Notes under the pieces: model-generated
The model's input: the letters and a program-made list of their open reading frames with translations, nothing else
What the model was told of the DNA's origin: nothing
Databases searched by the model: none
Position numbers and translations under genes: made by a program
In this document: one piece after another, positions 16,222-25,009 of the stretch
Numbering within the stretch: the stretch's first letter is position 1
Layout: every line of letters starts with the position of its first letter
Assembly (NCBI GenBank): GCA_013336165.1
Contig: JAAXUF010000007.1
Span: forward strand, 35,366-99,365
Length of the DNA: 64,000 nt
Direction: 5' to 3'
DNA from: Coriobacteriia bacterium
GTDB lineage: Bacteria; Actinomycetota; Coriobacteriia; Anaerosomatales; JAAXUF01

Positions 16222-18414
16222 GTGGCTCCGGCCGGGGGCGACGCGCCCAAAGCGCCTGCAGTCGTCGAACGCTTCGTGCGGCAGCTGATCGTCGCGGCTA
16301 AAGCTGCGGCCCTGTATCCGCCTGCGAGCAAGATCCCTGCGGAAGCGACGCAGACGGCGGTCGCGCTGCTCGGCGCGGCGACACGCGAGTTCCCGGAGCT
16401 GCGGATCTTCATCGACAAGAACGGCCTGTACTTCGCCGACGCGCCCTTGTCGCCCGGGCAGCTTTCGTTCACCGGTTTCGCCCAGGACCTCTATCACCAC
16501 CACCTCGCCTCCGTGACGTTTCACGAGGGCGCTGCGCAGCGCGACCTCCTCACGTTCCTGACGGTCCTCAAGAGCACTCCCGAGGAGTTGCACGCATCCG
16601 GCGGTTTCGCCGCGAACCTGTGGTCGCAAAACGTCAGCGCGATCACCGTCGCCGAGACCCAAGTGATTCTCGTCGAGGCTGAGGTGTTCTCGGCGGAGGT
16701 ACCCGAGTTGAGCGAGGCCGAGGACGGGGCAGAGGTGGAAACGACCCCTGTCGATCCTGAAGCCATAGACATTGCTCTGGAGCGTGTACTCGCCGGGCAC
16801 TCGCGCGAACGGCGCGCGATCGCGCGCGTCATCGGCGAGCCTGCAACGGTGCGCCGATACCTTGAGACTGTGTACCGGGCCATCAGCGAGAGCGATGTCA
16901 ATGACGCTCTCGAAGCGGTCGCTCAGCGTTTTTCGGAGTTCGCACAGGTGGCGCAGGGAAGCGAAGGCAAGGATGGTGCGCGCGATCTGTCAGAGGCGCT
17001 TGCCGGCCTCGAACCCGAGCTTCGGCGTCAGCTGCTCACTCGGAAGATCCTGCCCGAGGCTCGCACGTCCGACGCCATGGCCGAGGTCGTGCGCCAGCTT
17101 GGTGCCGATGAGATCCTGCGCATCCTTGTCGAGGACGTCTCGACAGAGGACCTTTCGGAAGAAGCGCTCATCGACGCCGTTCGCTGCCTCTCGGCGGTCC
17201 TCCCCATGGAGCGCACCGATCTTGCCGACAAGGCGCGGGCCGCAATGCTCGGCGCTGGCTTCTCGGCGGGCTTGGCCGAGACGCTCGTTGACCTGATCGC
17301 TCCCACCCGTCTGGTCATCCGTGGGGAAGAGGAGCCGCAAGCCGCCGGGGACGACGCTCGTCCGGCCGACGTCATCGCGCGGATCATGGATCTCGACCTC
17401 AGCCGTGAACCGTTGCGCTCGGACGATACAGATGTGCTCGCCCTGCGAGAAGAGGCCCGGCTCGGCATCACGGGTGGAGACGTCATCTCGACTCTCGTGT
17501 TGATGGCGACTCTTGACGTTCGCGAGACGGAGTTTGCGTCGACGATGGCGCTTCTGGAAGACTCGCTCAGCGTCTTGATCAGCCGAGGAGACGTCGAGCT
17601 AGCGACCCGGACGGCCGTCCTGATGCGCGCGGCTGCGGGGAGGCCGGAGTTGGCTCCGGTGCAGCGGCAGCGCTTGGAGCAGGCGGTCGAGCGGTTCTCG
17701 CGCCCTGAGGACGTGCGAACGCTTGCGCACGCGCTGCGCCTGTTCGCGCCCGGCACCGTCGAGCACGCTTCTGCGCGCGAACTGCTGGGGATGCTCGGAC
17801 CGCTGGCGACAGATGCGCTGCTGGAGTTGCTCGCCGCCGAGCCCGACATGGCCGCCCGCCGCGTACTCGTCGAGCTGCTTTCGGGGATCTCAGGGAACAC
17901 GCTGCAGCTTGCGCCGAGGCTCAGCGATCCGCGCTGGTACTTCGTCCGCAACGTGGTGAGCATTCTGGGTGCGGGGCGATCGCCTGAAGTGCTGCCGCTT
18001 CTTGAGCGCACACTGCGCCACCCCGACGCCCGGGTTCGCCGAGAGACCATCCGCGCGCTCTCTGGGATCCCGGATCGAGTGTCTACGAACCTGCTGGTCC
18101 TAGCGCTTTCCGATGCCGACGGCTCCAACGTGCAGCTTGCGGCGCGGTTCATCGGCGCATCGGGCGCATCGAGCGCCGTTGGTGCGCTTGAAGCCGTGGC
18201 GCGTGGCGAAGGTTCGGGCAACCGCGAGAACGGCCCGCGCATCGAGGCGATCGATGCGCTCGGGCGGCTCGGCGCTACCGAGGCGGTTCCTACGCTCGAG
18301 CACCTAGCGCGGGCGCGCAGCCTGTTCGGCGCGTCGCGAACGCGGGAACTGCGCACGGCGGCGGAGTCCGCGATCGCGAAGATCTCGGCGAAGAAGCGGG
18401 AGGTGCAGGGATGA
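16222..18414 (+). CDS. HEAT-repeat protein with N-terminal domain shared with the HD-GYP neighbour
   Basis: A 730-residue cytoplasmic protein. The first 140 residues carry AAKAAALYPPASKIPAEAT, RIFIDKNGLYFADAPL and LASVTFHEGAAQRDLLTFL, and align by eye with the start of the next protein. The rest is helical; from about residue 520 there are HEAT-type repeats (ALRLFAPGTVEHASARELLG, LLERTLRHPDARVRRETIRA, EAIDALGRLGATEAVPTLEH). HEAT arrays act as protein-binding scaffolds. The GTG at 16222 has a near-perfect AAAGGAGG 7 nt upstream. The stop overlaps the HD-GYP start (ATGA), so the two are co-translated and probably interact. Confidence 0.75.
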   Translation: MAPAGGDAPKAPAVVERFVRQLIVAAKAAALYPPASKIPAEATQTAVALLGAATREFPELRIFIDKNGLYFADAPLSPGQLSFTGFAQDLYHHHLASVTFHEGAAQRDLLTFLTVLKSTPEELHASGGFAANLWSQNVSAITVAETQVILVEAEVFSAEVPELSEAEDGAEVETTPVDPEAIDIALERVLAGHSRERRAIARVIGEPATVRRYLETVYRAISESDVNDALEAVAQRFSEFAQVAQGSEGKDGARDLSEALAGLEPELRRQLLTRKILPEARTSDAMAEVVRQLGADEILRILVEDVSTEDLSEEALIDAVRCLSAVLPMERTDLADKARAAMLGAGFSAGLAETLVDLIAPTRLVIRGEEEPQAAGDDARPADVIARIMDLDLSREPLRSDDTDVLALREEARLGITGGDVISTLVLMATLDVRETEFASTMALLEDSLSVLISRGDVELATRTAVLMRAAAGRPELAPVQRQRLEQAVERFSRPEDVRTLAHALRLFAPGTVEHASARELLGMLGPLATDALLELLAAEPDMAARRVLVELLSGISGNTLQLAPRLSDPRWYFVRNVVSILGAGRSPEVLPLLERTLRHPDARVRRETIRALSGIPDRVSTNLLVLALSDADGSNVQLAARFIGASGASSAVGALEAVARGEGSGNRENGPRIEAIDALGRLGATEAVPTLEHLARARSLFGASRTRELRTAAESAIAKISAKKREVQG

Positions 18415-19883
18415 GCGATCCGCTCGACTACCCGACTGCCGGGTCCGCAGAGGCAGGAGCCCCCGCCTCGCCGTCCCCGCGCGCCGACGTCGCCATCGCC
18501 GCCATCGGTGGAGTGCGTTTTTCGCGCGAACAAGTCGCCCGCGCGCGCGACATTCTCACGCGTATATATGCGCTTAGACGCGCCGCCAATCTGTATCCGG
18601 CCGAGCATCCGGCGACCGCAGAGAGCGTGCGGTTCCTGGGCGATTCGATCCGCCGGTACCATGCCGAGGGTGTGGAGCCGCAGTTCACCTTCTTCGAGGG
18701 CGAGATCTTTCTCGGCGAGCAGCTCCTATCTCGAGAGAGCCTCGTGTTCGACCAGCTCGTGCGCGACATGACCGCGATCGGCGTAGGGTCGCTCACATTT
18801 CGCCGTGGCATGACCGATGACGAGTTGGTCAGGCTCACGCCCATCCTGAACGCTGACTCTGGCGAGATAGCGCGGGTGGGCGGCATCACCAAGATGGCCG
18901 CCGATGCTCGTCTCGGCCACGTGCAGATGAGCGCGGTCCGGGCGTTCGAGGAGGTCGCCGCGTCGGTAGGTGGCACGCGGGAGGCCGCGCTGGCGGTGTT
19001 TGGGAACGCGGTCTCGCTGATCCGCGAGGTCGATCGGCTCCTGCGCTCGAACCGGCACATCAGTGCGGCCAAGGTCACGAGTGTAGCCGACGCGCTCGTG
19101 GACAACGTGCTGACGAACCGTGAGGCGATGCTGCAGCTCTCCGGTCTGAAGGACTACGACGAATACACGTACTACCACTCGGCGAATGTGGCGGTTCTGT
19201 CTCTCGCGTTAGGGGCCGCGGTCACCGATGATCGCCGGTTCCTCTCCTCTCTGGGTATCGGCGCTCTGCTGCACGATGTGGGCAAGCTCTCTATGGGACG
19301 CGACATCCTCGCGAAGGAAGGGCCGCTTTCCGAGGCGGAGTGGGAGGTCGTCTACCAGCACCCCGTCATCGGCGCCGAGATGGTCGCGCTGATGCAGGGC
19401 GTGGACAAGTCAGCTATCGTCACCATTCTGGAGCACCACATGAGATGGGATGGAGAGGGCTATCCCGCTCACGAGTCTCTCCGCCGCCAGCACCTCACAA
19501 GCCGCATTGTTGCGGTGGCCGACTCGTACGACGCGATGACATCGAGCCGCGTCTACTCGGATCCCATCGTTCATGACAAGGCGATGGAGCATCTTGCCGA
19601 GAGCTCGGGAACCGCTCTGGATCCGAGGTTGGTGCGCTTGTTTGTCGGTCTCATGGGCGTGTATCCGCCGCGCTCGGTGGTGCAGCTTTCGACCGGTGCG
19701 ACCGGAGTGGTTCTTGCGCCGGGTGTGAACGACCCGTTCTTGCCGACTGTGCGAGTTTTCGCGGATGCCGATGGCACACTCATCGCTCCCGAGGACATCG
19801 CACTTGAAAGTGCCGGCGGCATCAGCGTGAAAGGGTGTCTCGACCCGCGCCGGCTCAACATAGAGGTGGACGACTACCTGTAG
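18411..19883 (+). CDS. HD-GYP domain protein (c-di-GMP phosphodiesterase)
   Basis: A 490-residue protein. Residues about 35-175 form a domain also present in the upstream HEAT protein (RRAANLYPAEHPATAES, FTFFEGEIFLGEQLL). The HD-GYP domain covers about 240-400: YYHSANVAVLSLALG, LLHDVGKLSMG, HPVIGAEM, ILEHHMRWDGEGYP and VADSYDAMTSSRVY. All expected metal and GYP-loop residues are present, with the variant GEGYP. A small C-terminal domain (VVQLSTGATGVVLAPG) follows, as in many HD-GYP proteins. Likely role: hydrolysis of cyclic di-GMP, gated by the N-terminal domain. Confidence 0.9.
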   Translation: MSDPLDYPTAGSAEAGAPASPSPRADVAIAAIGGVRFSREQVARARDILTRIYALRRAANLYPAEHPATAESVRFLGDSIRRYHAEGVEPQFTFFEGEIFLGEQLLSRESLVFDQLVRDMTAIGVGSLTFRRGMTDDELVRLTPILNADSGEIARVGGITKMAADARLGHVQMSAVRAFEEVAASVGGTREAALAVFGNAVSLIREVDRLLRSNRHISAAKVTSVADALVDNVLTNREAMLQLSGLKDYDEYTYYHSANVAVLSLALGAAVTDDRRFLSSLGIGALLHDVGKLSMGRDILAKEGPLSEAEWEVVYQHPVIGAEMVALMQGVDKSAIVTILEHHMRWDGEGYPAHESLRRQHLTSRIVAVADSYDAMTSSRVYSDPIVHDKAMEHLAESSGTALDPRLVRLFVGLMGVYPPRSVVQLSTGATGVVLAPGVNDPFLPTVRVFADADGTLIAPEDIALESAGGISVKGCLDPRRLNIEVDDYL

Positions 19884-19903
19884 TCTCGCCAAAGGAGATC
19901 AGA

Positions 19904-22663
19904 ATGGCTGGAAGAACGCATCGTGTCAGCAGGGGCTGGTGGACCGTCCTCGCTGCCGTCTTGGTCTTCGTTGTGGCGCCGCTCGTCATATGGGGCGCGC
20001 GAACATGGATCGACTGGCTGTGGTTCGCCGATCTGGGACAGAGCACGGTCTTTGTCACGCGGCTCGTGTCGGAGTTCGTGACGGGCGTGGTGTTCGCCGC
20101 GATCACGTTTGTGTTTTTGTTCGTGAACATGCGCATCGCGCGCCGGATGGCGCCGAGGGTCTTTGCAGTCGGTTCTCCCGAGCCAAACCCCGCCACCGAA
20201 CAGATCCGCTATTTTGCCGAGCAGCTGCGCAGCAGGTTCGGTCCGGTGCTGGATCAGGCGGTCCTGTGGGGCTCGGCGGTGCTCGCGTTCTTTGTGGGCT
20301 TGGACATGGCTTCGCATTGGGAGACGTTCAGGCTCGCGCTGTCGGCCGTGCCCTTTGGCTACAACGACCCTCAATTCAATAAGGATGTCGGCTTCTTCGT
20401 GTTCCAGCTGCCGGCTTTGGACCTGCTTTACAGCTGGCTGGTCGGAATTCTCGTTCTCACGTTCGTGCTCACGATCTTCGTGCATGTCGTTGACGGTGCC
20501 GTTCAGCCGTGGGCCCGACTCAAGGGTTTCGCACCTCACGTCAAAGCGCACCTCTCCGTTCTGATGGCGTTCTTCGTCTTGGCCTTGGGCTTCGGATACT
20601 GGCTCGACATCTGGAAACTCGATTTCTCGCAGACCGGCCAGATCATAGGGGCCGGCTACACGGACGTTCACGCGCAGTTCCCCGCATACGTCATCCTGAT
20701 CGTGATTTCGGCGCTGGTTGCCGTCGGGTTGCTGCTCAACATTCGCTACAAAGGATGGCGCCTGCCGATAATCTCGGTGAGCGCGTGGGTCGTCGCATCG
20801 ATTCTGCTCGGCTGGGCATGGCCGGCGGCGGTGCAGGCCTTCATCGTCGCTCCCAACGAAGCGGCCGCCGAGGCGCCCTACATCGAGCGCAACATCACCA
20901 TGACTCGGCTGGCATTCAATCTCACCGACGTGAAGGGAACGACGTTCGCTGCCGATGAGAGCCTGACCGCAACAGACGTGGTGTCCGACCCGACCACGCT
21001 CTCCAATGTGCGCCTGTGGGATCCGGCAATCGTGGGGCAGTCCTTTGCCCAGCTGCAGTCCATTCGCCCGTACTACGAGTTCACCGATGTCGATGTCGAC
21101 CGCTACACCATCAACGGCGTAGCACAGCAGGTGCTCGTGTCTGCGCGTGAGATGAACTCGAGCATGCTGGCTTCGCAAGCGCAGACCTGGGTCAACCAGC
21201 ACCTCGTGTACACGCATGGGTACGGGCTTGTGATGAGTCCCGTCAACGGTGCCGACTCACGCGGGATGCCGACGTTCATTATCGGTGATGTTCCGCCGAA
21301 GACGACAACCGACCTCAAGACCGAGCAGCCCCGCATCTACTTCGGTGAGGCCACCACCGACTACGCGATCGTCGACACCGGGATAAAGGAGTTCGACTAT
21401 CCCGAGGGCGACGCCAACGCCTACTACGAGTATGACGGCACCGGCGGAGTCGCCATCGGCTCTCCGCTGAGGCGTCTGGCCTGGGCGCTGAACCTGGGAT
21501 CGAGCCAGGTCATCTTCTCCAACTATGTGAAGTCGGACAGCCGCGTCCTTCTGCGCCGCGATCTGAAGTCTCGCCTGAACGCACTCGCTCCTTGGCTGAC
21601 GTACGACAAGGATCCGTATCCGGTGCTGGTCAACGGCAGGATCCAGTGGGTCATCGACGCGTACACTACCGCCGAGTGGTTCCCATACTCCGAGGGCTTG
21701 CCCACGGCCCCGGACATCCGTTACATGCGCAACTCGGTCAAGGTCACCGTCGATGCGTTCAACGGCGAGACGAAGTTCTACGCGTTTGACGAGGAAGATC
21801 CGGTGCTGCAAGCGTGGCGCAAAGTCTTCCCATCACTCGTACTCGACGGTTCGCAGGTCCCTGAGGAGCTCGCCGAGCACTTCCGCTATCCCGAGGATCT
21901 CTTCTCAGCACAGGCCGAGATCTACCGGACCTACCACATGACGGATGCGCGCGTCTTCTACAACAAAGAGGATCAGTGGGAGATTCCCGGCGTGCATCAG
22001 AACGCTGCGATGCAGCCGTTCTTCGTGTTCATGACGCTGCCGGGCCAGACCAAGCAACATTTCTACATGATGCAGCCGTTCACGCCTCGCAACCGCGACA
22101 ACATGATCGGCTGGATGGCTGTCAACTGCGATCCCGACGGCTACGGCGAACGGACGGTGTACCTGTTTCCCAAAGAGCGCGTGGTCCTTGGCCCGTCGCA
22201 GGTCAGTGCCCGCATCAACCAAGATGCCGTTATTTCTCCCCAGCTTTCTCTATGGAGTCAGCGCGGCAGCCAAGTCATCTTTGGCAATATGCTCGTGATC
22301 CCGATCAAGAACTCGATCGTCTACATCCAGCCGCTCTACCTCCAGGCGGAGCAGACAGCGCTTCCAGAACTGACCCGCGTGATCGTCGTGTACGCCGAAA
22401 AGGTCGAGATGGAGAGCACGCTTCAAGCTGCGCTGCTCAAGGTGTTCGGCCAGGCGGCCGGCAGCGGTAGCACGCCGACGACCGGGACCCCGGGAGCATC
22501 CTCGGGCTCATCGGCTGACCTGGGGGCGGCGCAGAAGCTCTACAACGACGCGATCGCCGCGCAGAAGGCCGGCGACTGGGCGACATACGGCGACAAGATC
22601 AAGCAGCTCGGCGATCTGCTGAGCAAGCTTGCAGGGCAGGAGACAACGGCAGCTGCCAAGTAG
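19904..22663 (+). CDS. UPF0182 family membrane protein
   Basis: A 919-residue protein with about seven N-terminal membrane helices (to roughly residue 310) and a large extracytoplasmic region. Family hallmarks include WIDWLWFADLGQSTVF near the start, ERNITMTRLAFNL, LRLWDP-like NVRLWDPAIV, YFGEATTDYAIVDTG and RDNMIGWMAVNCDPDGYG. The tail has a Gly/Ser/Thr linker followed by a helical AQKLYNDAIAAQKAGDWATY segment. The function is unknown; the family is near-universal in actinobacteria and cyanobacteria. ATG 19904 follows AAAGGAG, 20 nt after the HD-GYP stop, so it is probably in the same operon. Confidence 0.92.
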   Translation: MAGRTHRVSRGWWTVLAAVLVFVVAPLVIWGARTWIDWLWFADLGQSTVFVTRLVSEFVTGVVFAAITFVFLFVNMRIARRMAPRVFAVGSPEPNPATEQIRYFAEQLRSRFGPVLDQAVLWGSAVLAFFVGLDMASHWETFRLALSAVPFGYNDPQFNKDVGFFVFQLPALDLLYSWLVGILVLTFVLTIFVHVVDGAVQPWARLKGFAPHVKAHLSVLMAFFVLALGFGYWLDIWKLDFSQTGQIIGAGYTDVHAQFPAYVILIVISALVAVGLLLNIRYKGWRLPIISVSAWVVASILLGWAWPAAVQAFIVAPNEAAAEAPYIERNITMTRLAFNLTDVKGTTFAADESLTATDVVSDPTTLSNVRLWDPAIVGQSFAQLQSIRPYYEFTDVDVDRYTINGVAQQVLVSAREMNSSMLASQAQTWVNQHLVYTHGYGLVMSPVNGADSRGMPTFIIGDVPPKTTTDLKTEQPRIYFGEATTDYAIVDTGIKEFDYPEGDANAYYEYDGTGGVAIGSPLRRLAWALNLGSSQVIFSNYVKSDSRVLLRRDLKSRLNALAPWLTYDKDPYPVLVNGRIQWVIDAYTTAEWFPYSEGLPTAPDIRYMRNSVKVTVDAFNGETKFYAFDEEDPVLQAWRKVFPSLVLDGSQVPEELAEHFRYPEDLFSAQAEIYRTYHMTDARVFYNKEDQWEIPGVHQNAAMQPFFVFMTLPGQTKQHFYMMQPFTPRNRDNMIGWMAVNCDPDGYGERTVYLFPKERVVLGPSQVSARINQDAVISPQLSLWSQRGSQVIFGNMLVIPIKNSIVYIQPLYLQAEQTALPELTRVIVVYAEKVEMESTLQAALLKVFGQAAGSGSTPTTGTPGASSGSSADLGAAQKLYNDAIAAQKAGDWATYGDKIKQLGDLLSKLAGQETTAAAK

Positions 22664-22673
22664 CGCAAGCACG

Positions 22674-22706
22674 CTCGGGGGGCCTGTCAGGGCCCCCCCC
22701 GAGTTT
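22674..22706 (+). terminator. Rho-independent terminator
   Basis: The C/G-rich hairpin CTCGGGGGGCC, loop TGTCA, GGGCCCCCCCCGAG is followed by TTT. It lies 10 nt after the UPF0182 stop codon and should end the HEAT/HD-GYP/UPF0182 transcript. Confidence 0.8.
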
Positions 22707-23077
22707 GTCGCTTTCGTAACATTTGGTATACTTCGCTAGTTGCAGTTGCACGTGGCACCGCAGAGTTCGGCCGGATGACGATCGGAACGGCCGAGGGACC
22801 TGCGAAGCGGATGCCGACAAACGAAGTCCGATCGGATCGGTCCTGAAGGCGAGCCCTCACAAGGCTCGTTAGCACAACCGAGAACAGATACATCAGGTCC
22901 AAGCCAAAAGAGCATAGCGCTTCTCTGGCACTTGACGACGGTGGTAGCCGCTTGTCGTGCCGGATGCGAGGCAGCTTTCTTCATCACTCAACGTTTCTGC
23001 TGTCTAGGGCATTTATCCGTCCGTTTCGCCTCCGAGCCGTCGTCTAACGTCCTTGTAGTCGAGGTTTGGAGACATAT
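22705..23077 (+). promoter_or_regulatory. Promoter and long untranslated leader of the lysozyme-like gene
   Basis: TTGTCG (22705-22710) and TATACT (22727-22732), spaced 16 bp, make a good housekeeping promoter just after the terminator. The next start codon is some 340 nt further on. No credible gene lies between them on either strand. The leader contains a GAGCC/GGCTC hairpin near 22855-22873. It may fold into a regulatory RNA, but I could not match it to a known class. Confidence 0.5.
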
Positions 23078-23563
23078 TTGAACAGCTCAAAACGTGCATT
23101 GGTATTCGCGCTCATTGCCCCCCTGGCGCTTGCTGTGGTATTGAGCACCGGCGTCACGTCGGCAAGCGCGGCCGAGAATCCCGGCGCCACAGCCTTCAGG
23201 CGGATAGCGAAGGCCGATGGACTCAGCATCGCGGAGATAAACGCGGTCATACAGGCCGCATATCCGGAAATCCCACTGGTCGTCGACCCTGTTGAAGTGA
23301 TCAAACAGGTGGCAGCCGAGAATGGGTACGGTGAAGCCGACACGAACGCGCTTCTCACGATCGCCTATCGCGAGAGCCGCTACAATCCCGACTCGAGGTC
23401 GGGCAAGTACTTGGGCATGTTCCAGCTGGATCAGAGTATGTGCGAAGGGGCCGTGTGGAACGATCCCCGGTGGAACACCCAGCGTGCGATTGAATACGTC
23501 ATCGATCGCTACGGCACGCCCACAGAGGCGCTCCTGCACAGCAACCAGTTCAACTGGTACTAG
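23078..23563 (+). CDS. Secreted lysozyme-like/transglycosylase SLT-type protein
   Basis: A 161-residue exported protein. A signal peptide (KRALVFALIAPLALAVVLS, cut near SASA-AE) is followed by a helical segment and a C-terminal lytic-transglycosylase-like domain: LLTIAYRESRYNPDS holds the catalytic Glu, then LGMFQLDQ, WNDPRWNTQRAIEYVIDRYG and a final NQFNWY. It would cut peptidoglycan glycan strands outside the cell. TTG 23078 is chosen because GGAG lies 6 nt upstream; TTG 23066 is less likely. Confidence 0.75.
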   Translation: MNSSKRALVFALIAPLALAVVLSTGVTSASAAENPGATAFRRIAKADGLSIAEINAVIQAAYPEIPLVVDPVEVIKQVAAENGYGEADTNALLTIAYRESRYNPDSRSGKYLGMFQLDQSMCEGAVWNDPRWNTQRAIEYVIDRYGTPTEALLHSNQFNWY

Positions 23564-23689
23564 AGACGCGAGGCGTCGGTAGCCACACACAAAAGACGCC
23601 AGAGCCCACTAGACCTCGGCGCGGTCTTCCTTTTGGGGTATCTTCAGTTGTGACGTGTCTTTAAGCGGCCCGCAAGGAGAACCGAGAAG

Positions 23690-24052
23690 ATGACCGAAGA
23701 CGAAAACGCTGCCCCCGAGGCCCAGCCCGAGGTTCCGCCAACAAAACCCGAAACCCTCGTCGACGCCATCGCCGATCTGCTTCAGATGCTGGTGAACTGG
23801 CTTCGGCAGGAGGCGGCCGCGCTCATGCGCGACAAGGTCATTCTGCCGCTGCAGAAACTCGGCCTCGTGCTTGCGTCGTCGATAGCCGCCGCGTGCTTGG
23901 CCGTGCTCGGACTGGGTTTCCTTTCGGTTGCGGCCCTCTTGCTGCTTGCCGAGTGGCTCGGCTGGATCGGCGCGCTTGCCACGATCGGCGCCGTCCTACT
24001 GGTAGGTTCGCTGGTGTTTACTTCCGTCAAGATCAGGAGCATGCAGAAATGA
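23690..24052 (+). CDS. Phage holin-like (Holin_3_6 type) membrane protein
   Basis: A 120-residue protein. An acidic, Pro-rich N-terminus (residues 1-28) leads to an amphipathic helix (DLLQMLVNWLRQEAAALMRD) and two hydrophobic helices (about 58-80 and 85-108), the form of the YqjE/Phage_holin_3_6 family. In actinobacteria these are chromosomal envelope proteins rather than phage genes; no other phage gene is near. It overlaps the next gene by 4 nt (ATGA). Confidence 0.65.
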   Translation: MTEDENAAPEAQPEVPPTKPETLVDAIADLLQMLVNWLRQEAAALMRDKVILPLQKLGLVLASSIAAACLAVLGLGFLSVAALLLLAEWLGWIGALATIGAVLLVGSLVFTSVKIRSMQK

Positions 24053-24303
24053 ACGCAGACATGAAGCACAAATCGCCTGCTGTCACGGAAGCCGAGCCCA
24101 TCACGGTGGAGGATCTCAAGCGCAGAGCCGAGGAAATCGGCGATCTTGCCGCCAGCGTGAGTCGGCGCGTCGCCGACAAAGTCGTACAGCAATCCGCGAC
24201 TCGGAAAATGCTGGTTGTAGTGGGTGTGGTGCTGGCTGCGGCTTCCTTGGCCTACTTCGCTGGCCGCCGGGCCGTGCTGCACTCACTCGATTCGGCCGAA
24301 TAG
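24049..24303 (+). CDS. Small single-pass membrane protein
   Basis: An 84-residue protein: a charged helical N-terminus (TVEDLKRRAEEIGDLAASV) and one hydrophobic segment near the end (KMLVVVGVVLAAASLAYFAG). It overlaps the holin-like gene and is co-translated with it. Function is unknown. This pairing resembles the YqjD/YqjE-type pairs of inner-membrane proteins. Confidence 0.6.
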   Translation: MNADMKHKSPAVTEAEPITVEDLKRRAEEIGDLAASVSRRVADKVVQQSATRKMLVVVGVVLAAASLAYFAGRRAVLHSLDSAE

Positions 24304-24318
24304 GCGGGAACGACGTTC

Positions 24319-24792
24319 GTGAGGATTCTCGAGATCGAGCGGATCGAGGTTGGATCCGCCGTCATCGAAGTGCTGGTTCGCGTCCCCGCTGGCGCACCTG
24401 TTCGCACCTCCGCGTCTCCAGGTTTGGGCGCGCGAGCGATCCGCATCCTGCCCGGTCTTCTGCGCCACACGTGTGATAACGGCTCCTCGCACGGTATCCT
24501 CGCCGAACTCGCGGATACCGAGACCCCGCATCTTCTTGAGCACATCGCTTTCGAGTTGATGGCGCTCTCCGGTTCGCCGCGCACACTCTCCGGCGAGACT
24601 GTCTGGGACTTCGCCGAGGACGGGCCCGGCGTGTTCCGTGTCCGTCTGGGCTTTGACGATGATCTGGTCGCGCTCGGTGCACTGCGCGAAGCGGCTCGGA
24701 TGGTGGACTGGCTGATGAGTGCGGTCGCCGAGGAGCCTGACGTCGACAGCGTCGTGGCTCGGTTGCTGACGGTCAGGCAGCGGCCGACGTAG
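24319..24792 (+). CDS. Free-standing cyanophycin synthetase N-terminal-like domain
   Basis: A 157-residue protein resembling the non-catalytic N-terminal domain of cyanophycin synthetase (CphA): an opening strand (IEVLVRV), the segment RILPGLLRHTCDNGSSHGIL, then the hallmark helix TPHLLEHIAFELMALSG and a strand before REAARMVDWL. In CphA this domain binds the growing polymer and precedes ATP-grasp and Mur-ligase domains, neither of which follows here. The GTG start is 15 nt after the previous stop. The role is unknown; binding of a peptide or polymer is inferred. Confidence 0.6.
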   Translation: MRILEIERIEVGSAVIEVLVRVPAGAPVRTSASPGLGARAIRILPGLLRHTCDNGSSHGILAELADTETPHLLEHIAFELMALSGSPRTLSGETVWDFAEDGPGVFRVRLGFDDDLVALGALREAARMVDWLMSAVAEEPDVDSVVARLLTVRQRPT

Positions 24793-24940
24793 GGCGCCGT
24801 CTTTCGATGGATGTTCTTCATGCCAGTCCTCGTGCTGTACCTCTCTCGGCGTAGCCGGCTCGCCAAACACCCCCTGGAGCGTACTCAATAACGGCACCAC
24901 AGGCCGATGCGGCATCCCTTGTCTCTGCGGCAGACTGATG

Positions 24941-24978
24941 GTGCCGGGTGCTGACCCCCCTGATACAGCACCCGGCAC
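24941..24978 (+). promoter_or_regulatory. Perfect 13-bp inverted repeat in the leader of the DUF4405 gene
   Basis: GTGCCGGGTGCTG (24941-24953) and CAGCACCCGGCAC (24966-24978) with a 12-nt C-rich loop lie 32 nt upstream of the next start codon. There is no T-tract, so a terminator is unlikely. It may be an operator or an RNA hairpin. Confidence 0.5.
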
Positions 24979-25009
24979 GAAACCTCGGCGAGGCGGAAAG
25001 AGGCTTCCG

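Noticed and set aside
19874..21217. Long minus-strand frame (447 codons) inside UPF0182
   Set aside because: Composition is Arg/His/Asp-rich, typical of a frame shadow in GC-rich DNA, and it has no family resemblance or ribosome site.
22687..22987. Two small minus-strand frames in the lysozyme-gene leader
   Set aside because: No ribosome site, one crosses the terminator hairpin, no recognisable motif.
22733..23077. Possible ydaO-type c-di-AMP riboswitch
   Set aside because: The expected conserved segments (GGGTGAATCC-like and the AGCTAACC-like 3' part) are not present; left as an unassigned leader.
23690..24303. Prophage remnant suggested by a holin-like gene next to a lysozyme-like gene
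   Set aside because: No capsid, integrase or attachment sequence nearby; chromosomal holin-like envelope proteins are common in actinobacteria.
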